A DNA stretch of 64,000 nucleotides from positions 25,699,903 through 25,763,902 of the forward strand of contig NC_092878.1 in the NCBI RefSeq assembly GCF_028372415.1. The letters are read 5' to 3'. Shown piece after piece: positions 56,230 to 64,000 of this stretch. Numbering within the stretch: the first letter of the stretch is position 1; the number at the start of each line of letters is the position of its first letter. Under the pieces are notes generated by a model, which did not search any database, was not told the DNA's origin, and worked only from the letters and a program-made list of their open reading frames with translations. Made by a program: the position numbers and the translations under genes. The DNA is from Notamacropus eugenii (taxonomy: Eukaryota; Chordata; Mammalia; Diprotodontia; Macropodidae).

Positions 56230-57545
56230 TTTTGTTTTACATTTTATTATTTATTTTTAACATTTTTTTATTTTTAAATTTTGAGTTCCAAATTCTCTTC
56301 CTCCCTTCCACTCCCTCCCATACCCACTGAGAAGACAGGCAACATAATATTAATCATCAGTGTGAAATCATGAAAAACATATTTCCATATTAGTCATATT
56401 TTTTTAAAGCAAGGAAAATAAAGTGAGAAAACTACTCTTCAATTCACATAAGTTTATCAGTTCTCTCTCTCTGGAGGTGGATGGCATTTTTTCATCACGA
56501 GTCCTTTGGAATTGTCTTGGATCATATTGATCATAGTAACCAAATTGTTCACTGTTGTTCATCACTACAACATTGCTGTTACTGTGCACATTGATCTCCT
56601 GGTTCTTCTGCATCAATTCATATAGTTCTTACAATGCTTTTCTGAAACCACTCCCCTCATCATTTCTTGTAGCACAATAGTACTCCATCACAATCATGTG
56701 ATACAACTTGTTCAGCCATTCTCCAATTGATGAGAATTCCCCATTTCCAACTGTGCCACCACAAAAAGAGCTAATGTAAATATTTTTATGCATATAAATC
56801 CTTTTTCCTTTTTCTTAGATCTCTTTGGAATATAGACCTGGTACTAGTATTGCTGGGTCAAGGGGCATGCACAATTTTATAACCCTTTGGGCACAGTTCC
56901 AAATTGCTCTCCAAAATGATTGGACCAGTTCACAATAGTTTATTAATGTACCTATTTTCCTTCATCCCTTCCACCATTAGTCATTTCTGATAAGTGTGAG
57001 TTGGTACCCCAGAACTATTTTAATTTGCATTACTCTAATCAATAGTGATTTAGAACATTTTTCAATTGACTAGATAGCTTTGACTTCTTCTGAAAACTGC
57101 CTATTTATATCCTTTGATCATTTATCAGTTGGGGAATAGCTCTTATTTTTATAAATTTGACTCAATTCTATACTCAGTATATTTTTGAGAAATGAGAACC
57201 TTATCAAAGAAACTTGCTGTTAAATTTTTTTAATATTATTTCATTGTCTATAGTACCTTTTAACATAATGTAGCTTCCCTGATAGCCTCTTTTAATTAGA
57301 TTTATTTTTGCTTTTGCTTTGTCTGAAATCATGATCACTCTCCCTGCTCTTTTTTTTTTTAACTTTAGGTGAAGCATATTAAGTTCTGCTCCAGCCCTTT
57401 ATTTTTACTTGCTGTGTGTCTTCCTACTTCAAGTGTGTCTCATACATAACATATTGTTGGATTCTGGTTTCTAATCCATTTCTGCTCTTTCTTTTTTATG
57501 GGTAAGCTCATCCCACTCACATTCACAATTGTCAATGATTTGAGT
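56230..57545 (-). mobile_element. L1 LINE with internally deleted ORF2, inverted
   Basis: On the minus strand: the ORF2 endonuclease start (57545 to about 57240, with the 'gggatgagcttacccataaaa' and 'tggattagaaaccagaatccaac' text). It jumps near 57222-57236 straight to the ORF2 C terminus ('..gataaggttctcatttctcaa..'), then the 3' UTR and end near 56230. The junction sequence is the same as in the L1 at 8870-8890. 5'-truncated and full of stops. Confidence 0.88.
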
Positions 57546-57904
57546 ATTAGTGGAAGTCTCTAAGGTGATTTCCTTGCCTTTTAGGGAGAAATTAGTCTAA
57601 CCTATACCAAGGAGATATCACTCCTACCACAGAGGATATTTCAGGCATAATGAGCAGTGTAAGTAAATGAAGCATATGGGGCCTCTTCACAGGACATCAA
57701 ATAGTACTTTTCTCTAAAATGAGAAGTACATGTTGAGGAATCATGTGGGATAAGGCTAATATAGTAAATTGGCACCAGATAATGAAAGATTCTTAAGAAA
57801 AAAAACAACTAAGGAATATGATCTTTATTTGTAGTGACAAGACCTACATTAGACTCCTCATTGCTACATCTTAGCTGTGTGTCTTTGGGCACATCACAGA
57901 AATT
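57546..57904. other. No recognised feature
   Basis: Non-coding. Confidence 0.45.
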
Positions 57905-58040
57905 ACTATACTTGGGTTCAAATTCTGGCTGTGTCCTCTGTTACCTACGTGACTTTGGACAAGTTGCTTTACTTCTTTGCACCTCAGTTTCCTCATTTGT
58001 AAAATGAAAAGATCTTCTAGTTCCATATCTTCAATTTCTC
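57905..58040 (+). repeat. MIR-type SINE
   Basis: Contains 'gggttcaaattctggctgtgtcctctgttacctacgtgactttggacaagttgctttacttctttgcacctcagtttcctcatttgtaaaatgaaaag'. Confidence 0.88.
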
Positions 58041-58499
58041 TAAACTTCAGCTTCTTCATCCAAATAATTTTTATAATTAGTATTACAATATTTGCAATGA
58101 ACCAGAACTCATCACTGTGACAACATATGAAAAGAATTTTAGCTACAAAGTACTTATAAATATAACCTATTATCATTACATAATCCTTCTATCAAAGATT
58201 CTCACAGCACAAAGGGGCCAGTCACATTGTTTCACCTCTCTTAGACCCCTATGCTGCCACCCAATGCACTGAGACTGACTCTCTACTTATAAACCATACA
58301 GTTCATAGAAATATGGAAGAAAGTGTTCCTGAAAGGAGCTAACCAAACAGCAACTCTTGAAACCCAAAGAATTCAAATATGAGGGCTTCTTTGACAGCCT
58401 TCCAATCCCACAAGTTTTTTTTGTTTTTTGTTTTTGCCATCTCTCTACCAGGGATTTGAGGAGTGTTGGAGAAAGCTGCAGAGAAGGGAATCATTCATC

Positions 58500-58970
58500 T
58501 CTTTATCCTCCTGTAATGTTAATGTAAGGTTAATAGGTGGGAGGGAGGAAGAGTTAAAGATCTTCCCTGCTCATTAATAGATCTCAATACCTTTTGTTCA
58601 TTTCTATTGAGGCACTGGGTCCTCCGAGGGTGTGCCCTCCATGCCCTCCATCTCTGAAAACTGTATAACTACTCTGAAGTGAGGTTTTAGTTTGGGGCTT
58701 TCTCCTTGGAAGTGTCCTTTGACCAGATTAGACTCTGGGTAGCTCTTAAGGTAACATCCACTAGCTTAGAAAACCCAGATACTGGTGCTTCTCTCTCTGG
58801 TAACTATGAATGTATGTGTGGTCAGAGAGTTGGATCTGTCTGTTGATCTGTGATGTATGCATGCTTATGGTCAGACAGTTGGAAGTCCTGTCTTTATTTC
58901 TCTGCATGCATTTTCTCTGTTGGTACAGTGTTTGCTTAAAGTGATTGCTGACCCCTCAAGAGTTGCTTTC
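58500..58970 (+). repeat. Unclassified dispersed repeat (LTR-like)
   Basis: About 58670-58970 resembles the reverse complement of 33861-34143: 'gactctgggtagctcttaagg..gaaaacccagat', 'ctctctggtaact', and the end 'gcttaaagtgattgctgacccctca'. The CA terminus and dispersed copies suggest an LTR, but I cannot name the family. Confidence 0.55.
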
Positions 58971-59185
58971 CTTCTAGAAAAGCAGATCTCTACCAGTTGG
59001 CCCCCTGTGTATATCCCCGTCCTTGCGGTTATACCACCTTCTCGTTTCTTGCATTACTTTCCCAAACTACGGCTGGCCCAGCTCTATTCCACGGGTTCCA
59101 GAGCGGGCTAAGGAGGAAGCCTGGCCTCCCAGATAAGCAGCACTCGGGACAGCGGAAAAGGCCAGGCATTTAGGATCCCGCGGCT

Positions 59186-59322
59186 TGGCATCGAGCTCCA
59201 GCCCTGCCATCGAGCCCCAGCCCAGCCCTGGCATCGAGTCCCAGCCCAGCCCTGGCATCGAGTCCCAGCCCAGCCCTGGCATCGAGTCCCAGCCCAGCCC
59301 TGGCACCGAGCCCCAGCCCATC
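59186..59322 (+). repeat. 24-bp minisatellite upstream of EIF2AK4
   Basis: Units around CCCTGGCATCGAGTCCCAGC (24-bp period), about five copies. The three central units are identical over most of their length. In one plus frame it would read PSPGIESQ repeats and in one minus frame GWAGTRCQ repeats. Both are by-products of the repeat and not genes. Confidence 0.95.
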
Positions 59323-59521
59323 CTTCACTCCTTGGGCACTTGTCACAACCTGTCCCTGGCTCGGTTTCCTCCTCAGTAAAACGGGGATAAACTAGATAGC
59401 CTTTATAGTTCCAAGTGTAGGGCCCCAGATCCCCAGCCACAGTCCAAGGGGGCCCTGGGGAGGAAGCTCTCGTCAGTGGCTGGAGCAGGCCGCCTTCCCC
59501 CGGGGCGGAGTGGCGGCCCCT

Positions 59522-59540
59522 CCGACCACCAGGGGGCAGC
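59522..59540 (+). promoter_or_regulatory. Strong CTCF-type motif
   Basis: CCGACCACCAGGGGGCAGC matches the CTCF core (CCACNAGGGGGCRS) throughout. It lies about 140 bp upstream of the EIF2AK4 ATG. CTCF occupancy is an inference. Confidence 0.8.
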
Positions 59541-59680
59541 GCAGCGTCCCGGCGGCCCGCCCCGCCCCTCCCCCCTCCCTCCTCGCCCCTCCTCCTCCGG
59601 ACTTGTCCTCGTCCTCCTCAGGGAGGCCCGGATCGGAGGCCCGGAGAGGCGTCCCGCCAGCCCACGCCGCCGCCGCGGCC

Positions 59681-59863
59681 ATGGCCGGGGGCGCCCGGGC
59701 CCGCCAGCCGCGGGAGCCCGGAGAGCAGGCCCGGCGCGGAGCGGGCGACGGCGCGGCGGAGCAGCCCGAGAGCTACCCGCAGCGCCAGGACCACGAGCTG
59801 CAGGCGCTGGAGGCCATCTACGGCCGCGACTTCCAGGACCTGCGGCGACCGCGGCCGGGCCAG
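59681..59863 (+). CDS. EIF2AK4: EIF2AK4 (GCN2) exon 1: N terminus and start of the RWD domain
   Basis: GCN2 phosphorylates eIF2alpha on uncharged-tRNA or ribosome-stalling signals (integrated stress response, cytosol). Here is the first exon only: ATG at 59681 in a good Kozak context (GCGGCCATGG), 61 codons, then CAG|GTAGGA donor at 59863/59864 in phase 0. The peptide starts MAGGARARQP and contains PESYPQRQDHELQALEAIYG, identical to the start of the RWD domain (GCN1-binding) in human GCN2 apart from what follows. A Gly/Arg/Glu-rich stretch between MAGG and PESYPQ is about 13 residues longer than in human, and the exon ends DLRRPRPGQ instead of the human DLRPDACGPV. Exon 2 (KEPPEINL.. in human) was not found up to 64000, so intron 1 exceeds 4.1 kb. 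Confidence 0.97.
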
Positions 59864-60399
59864 GTAGGAAGGCGCGGGAGCCCCGCGGCCCCCTGCGGCC
59901 AGCTCGCGGCTTGGGGCCCGGCCTCGCAGCCCCGCCCCGCCAGCGCGGCAGCTGCGCGGGCACCGTGCCCGCTCTGTGCCCATCCGTTATCCTGCCAGGG
60001 CTCCTTAACCTGGGCTCCGGAGACCTTTAGAAGACCTCCTGACAGCCGGTGCCCTTCGGAACCCTTCTATTTTATCTGATGCCTTTCCAAGGGTTATCCA
60101 GCAAAGGGCCCGTGGGCTTCACCAACCTGGCAGAGGGTCCGTGGCACAGACGTGTCCAGGACCGCCGGGCCCAGCTCTGCCCCGTGACTTTTTACTGATA
60201 TCCTTTGATGGCCCTGCCACCCTCATGCTTTATCGCCGCCCGCTTCCCGTCCAACATAGAGGTGTGCGTAGCTACTTCTCCTTTCCCTCCACTTTCCCTG
60301 AGCCCTTTGGGTAGACTTAACAGCACCTCTCCTAACTTTGTTTTTTTCCTCTGATCATTTTTTTCCTGACATACCCAACCCTTAGTCAACAGTAATCCT
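59864..60399 (+). other. EIF2AK4: Start of EIF2AK4 intron 1, no other feature
   Basis: GC-rich to about 60000, then ordinary. I see no further exon or repeat here. Confidence 0.6.
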
Positions 60400-61440
60400 C
60401 TTCAACAAACATTTGTTGGGAGTCTAAGCACTGCAGGAATACTAAATGATCGCGGGCAGTTGAGGGTGCAGGGGAGAAAAGCATATTTAAAAATTCATTA
60501 ACATGAAGCGGAAGTTGATAATGCATAGGAAAATTATTTAGTACTTTTGAAAATTCAAAGCAAGGAGAGATGGCTTCCGAGTGGAGAGATAAGGGTACTG
60601 TGTAGAAGATGGCATCTGAGTTGGCTTTAAAGGATGAGAAGGTTTTCAAATGGAACAAGTGTTGGGGATAGGGAAGTCCAGAAAAGAAGAACTACATAAT
60701 GCCTAAGCATTGGTACAGAGGCCTTTGAGCCTGGACCACATCAGAGACTGAGAAAACTTGTGTGGTTGGAGGGTGTAGTCTGTTAGGGGAGATAATGCTG
60801 GAAAGGTAAGTTAGATCCTGAATGGCAAGCTACAGTTTGGCTCTCATTTGGGAAGAGGGAACTGTGGAAGGTGTTTAAGCTGAGGAGTTACATGATCACA
60901 GCAGACATGAGGATATGTCAGTGAAGTGTAGGATAGATTGGAGGGGGAAATCCAATTAGGTTATTCTGGTCTAGGAGTAGTCTAGGAGAGGGGAAGTTAG
61001 TTCTGAATTAGGGGCCATGGCGGTCAGAACAGGGAGAAGTTTGCTAGAAAGATTTTGAAGACAGAATGATTGAAGCAGTGGGAATGGAAATGAGTGAAAT
61101 ATTTTCAGAATGGGTGACTGACAAAATGGTTATGCCATTAACCAATATAGAGAAATAAGGAGAAGAAGCCAGTCTTTGAAGAAGGATGATGAATTTGGTG
61201 TTTGGAATATTATTGAATTGTCAGTGCCTGTGTGATACTTACATGGAACTAACTAGCAGGAAGATGGAAATGTGGGACTGGAACTCTAAGAAAGAGAGGA
61301 ATTGGGGTTGGAGATCTGCAAATCAAGTACGTAGAAATTATGGTTGAAATCTTAACCATAGACAAGATTGCGTTGAGAGAGAGTGTAGAGATTAAATACA
61401 AGAAAGCTAAAGATTGAACCCTTCCTCCTCTTCCAATGCA
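60400..61440 (-). repeat. Old L2 LINE copy, inverted
   Basis: Very decayed. Inverted L2 blocks in order: 'caacaaacatttgttgggagtctaagcactgcagg', 'tggcaagctacagtttggctctcatttgggaag..gtgtttaagctgaggagttacatgatc', 'tccaattaggttattctggtctaggagtag', 'gccattaaccaatatagagaaataaggagaaga', 'tggaaatgtgggactggaactctaagaaagag'. Confidence 0.68.
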
Positions 61441-61892
61441 GCTAGGTTCTAAGTGCAAATTTCCCAGAGCAGAATCAAATTAGTGCACAGGGAAAAGGGA
61501 CATTTGTCCAAAAAGTAAGTAGCAATACCATCAAGTACCCTGTCTTTATGCACAACCTAATGTTTCATTTCTTATCATATCGTTCCTAATTCTACAAATC
61601 ATATATCCCAGATTCTTCTGTTCACTGTATTTCTCTATTTAGAAATTACCTGCCTCCTTCCTTCTACCATTATAATTTTGCCCTCTACAGCATCCACTCT
61701 CTCCAGTGCACCTAAAAGTCTCTCATGCTGTACAGAATATCTACAATGGACTCTGTCCTTCCCCTCCCCCATTTTCCATCTGTTATGGGCCCTTCCTTTC
61801 TTTTAGGACCCAACTTAGGGTGGTGCCAAATAAATGTTGAATTGAAAGCTTCACATGATGCAAGGTTTTGATAACTAGTCTTCTTTCTTCAG
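61441..61892. other. No recognised feature
   Basis: Intronic, CT-rich. Possibly a short L2 tail at 61760-61855 ('..tgccaaataaatgttgaattgaaag'). Confidence 0.45.
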
Positions 61893-62138
61893 ACAGCTAG
61901 GTGGCACAGTAGATAGTGTCATACCTGGAGTCAGGAAGACTCATCTTCCCGAGTTCAAATTAGGCTTTAGAGACTTACTAGCTGTGTGACCTTGGGTAAG
62001 TCACTTAACCCTGTTTCCCTCAGTTTCTTCACCTATAAAATGAGCTGGAGAAGGAAATGGCAAGCCACTCCAGTATCTCTGCCTTGAAAACCCCAAATGG
62101 GGCCATGAAGAGCTGGACACAGCTGAACTCAACAGCAT
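61893..62138 (+). repeat. Marsupial CORE-SINE, full length
   Basis: Contains 'cagctaggtggcacagtagatagtgtcatacctggagtcaggaagactcatcttcccgagttcaaatt', 'gctgtgtgaccttgggtaagtcacttaaccctgtttccctcagtttcttcacctataaaatgagct', and the tail 'ggagaaggaaatggcaagccactccagtatctctgccttgaaaaccccaaatggggccatgaagagctggacacagctgaa'. Well preserved. Confidence 0.95.
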
Positions 62139-62684
62139 CAAACTCCTTTATGCCTGTAGTAGCTGCCTTACATACTTTATATCCACTTTCCTTCCATATT
62201 GCACCAGGTTGCTACTTTGTTCCCCTAGGCTATCCCTGCTACTTAAATTATTTTAATTATGTATTTCAAAGGTCTTTGAGTTCATCTGTGGGAGTATTTC
62301 CTTAACTAATGAAGGTTACAAGGTCTCTATGCCTCAGTTTTCGTGAGTCACAAGGAGTGAAAAAATTCATCATCCAACCTGCTTATGCTGTACCACTGGC
62401 ACTTTGCTAGGTTCGTCCACAGACAGCACACACACATACATATACATTCTATCTCTAAGCCTATGCTTGAAGATCGTCCAGCTTGACAGGACCTGCCAAT
62501 ACAGCGTTCAAGAGCCTATAAGCACCAGCCTATAGGTTACCCATAATCAGTTGCTCATAATGGAGGCCTATCTGATGTGCTCTAGAGAACATTGCTTTTT
62601 GGAATTCTCTTTTAAATATCTTCCTTTTCCCTCACAAGTATGCAAAGACATATGTGAGGCAACTACTACAGGAAGAAAGGAGTT

Positions 62685-62745
62685 TGTTGTTGAGTTGTTT
62701 GGGGGTTTTCTTGGCAAAGACACTGGAGTTCTCTGTCACTGCCAG
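62685..62745 (-). repeat. CORE-SINE tail fragment, inverted
   Basis: 'gttgttgagttgtttgggggttttcttggcaaagacactggag' is the inverted tail of the same SINE family as 61893-62138. Confidence 0.75.
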
Positions 62746-64000
62746 CTTTCTTACCTCCTAAACGTCTAACACGAATGTACTCTCATGCTTCTAAATATTA
62801 TAAAATAATTGATGTTTTCTCTCTTCTACAGTTTATATCATTCAGCCTCATCTGACACGTCTACTCAGCAAGGTTTTAATGAAGTAATAACTTCTTTTGG
62901 AACTTCTATAAAAGGAACACATTCTACTCCACTCCACCCCCATCTGTTCTTTCATACTGAAATGCTGGAAGTGTAAATCTTGACTCCTCACAGTCATAAG
63001 ACAGTAACATGTTAACTATCTGGAACTCAGCTATTTGACAACCTCAGTTATATGAAATTTATCTCAGTATCAGGAAATAAGCATAAAGATTTCAGAGCAA
63101 GAAAATTGATTTCACAAAGTCCACAGTCAAATTCACTGTTAAATGATAGAGGAAGGGAAATTACTCCATCTCATCCCTTTATTAGGTAAAATATTAGGAA
63201 TTAGGAAATTGAGAAAATACTTACAGTCTTCAGTATGCCTCTGAAACGATGGTGTCATTTAGGAACTTAAAAATATATTATGTATAAACTATTTGCTCAC
63301 ACAACATTTCTTTGCTGCTACATCAATAGTTTGATGATTCACTTGGTACAGACACTCCCTGTAATCCTTGCAGATCACATCTCATTTCCATCTTATTCTA
63401 CAGAACTCTTCTTCAGATTCTATAAAGCCTTCATATAGAGCCCACCAAACATGTTGTGAGCTGCCTATCACCGGACATATGGATACCAGAGGAGCATGAA
63501 GACTGTACATTAGTTATCTCTTGATTTTGCTATACGATTGGCATATTTCCTTTTTCATTAATACATTTCTAACTTTAATTTCAAGTGTAGTTCTTCCTTA
63601 GTGATATGTGGGAGCTTCCTCATGCTCACTATGGAACCTCCTCTGCTGCTTTGTAAGTGACTCTCAATTTTAGTTGTTTGTAGATGAAAGAATATTGATG
63701 TTAAATATCATGAAACAGTAGAGAATAACATAGGTTTACAGCAACCTTAGCAAGAAACTGAACTAAGTCATATCATCCTAAGGGTATTTAAAGATAAAAT
63801 TGGAAGACATTTAGCAGACAAAAATTGCAAAAGATTTCTGTAACAAGCTACTTCTCCATCTTTACCAACTTTGCTTTCTTAATATCATAGCTATGGATGC
63901 TGCATGAAGAAATTAAAGGATACTAAAGAAAATAAATAAGGGAGAAGCAGGCTAGACCAAATACACAAAGGATCATGCTGGAAGTGACATAAATTTAAGG
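62746..64000 (+). other. EIF2AK4: EIF2AK4 intron 1, no recognised feature
   Basis: AT-rich non-coding DNA. I looked for the next EIF2AK4 exon (RWD-domain residues after PESYPQ..) and did not find it. Confidence 0.5.

Larger units (their letters stand above)
59440..60000 (+). promoter_or_regulatory. EIF2AK4: EIF2AK4 CpG-island promoter
   Basis: A sharp rise in GC and CpG from about 59440 to about 60000 around exon 1. No TATA box. CT/CCTCC-rich leader at 59550-59620. The island covers the 5' UTR, the ATG and the first donor site. Confidence 0.88.

Noticed and set aside
59403..59963. 186-codon minus-strand open frame over the EIF2AK4 island
   Set aside because: Antisense shadow of a CpG island. 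Low-complexity Gly/Arg/Pro with no domain.

Overview
The window looks like mammalian, almost certainly marsupial, nuclear DNA. It is AT-rich and intron-dominated. It carries L1 LINEs with long 5' UTRs, many L2 and L3/CR1 LINEs, tRNA-derived CORE-SINEs with the phrase 'tggagtcaggaagacctgagttcaaat', a SINE with an RTE-type 3' end, and large RTE-clade LINEs. The species cannot be fixed from sequence alone; an opossum-like genome is my best guess. No prokaryotic, plasmid or phage features were seen.

Two protein-coding genes are recognisable, each by its first coding exon only. GPR176 (orphan class A GPCR) lies on the minus strand: its initiating exon is 31120-31330, its CpG-island promoter is at about 31.5-32.6 kb, and everything to the left (1-31119) is presumably its intron 1. 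EIF2AK4 (GCN2 kinase) lies on the plus strand: exon 1 is 59681-59863, inside a CpG island with a strong CTCF-like motif, and 59864-64000 is the start of its intron 1. This head-to-head order matches human 15q15 (GPR176 minus, EIF2AK4 plus). About 28 kb of largely repeat-filled DNA separates the two start codons.

The rest is a dense record of transposition. (1) 1-3475: an RTE LINE inserted in an old L1. (2) 6.4-9.8 kb: an internally deleted L1. (3) 13.6-20.2 kb: L1, L2 and hAT pieces nested in each other. (4) 21.1-25.3 kb: three same-orientation L1 fragments with a SINE in them. (5) 35765-39828: an RTE LINE with a textbook 5' inversion (twin priming) and a perfect 10-bp target duplication. (6) 42892-46102: a young, full-length but ORF2-less L1 with an almost open ORF1, tandem 5' UTR monomers, a 32-T tail and a 3' transduction. 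(7) 47.5-55.9 kb: a run of L2 and L3/CR1 copies. (8) 56.2-57.5 kb: another internally deleted L1.

No new enzymatic system or defence locus was found. The most notable observations concern mobile-element biology: two L1 copies 48 kb apart share the same ORF2 deletion junction, and an ORF1-only L1 has carried 3' flanking DNA with its own AATAAA signal. Marsupial-specific sequence at the N termini of GPR176 and GCN2, and promoter motifs (E-box, YY1, CTCF), are also worth checking. All repeat names rest on recognition by eye and not on a library search.
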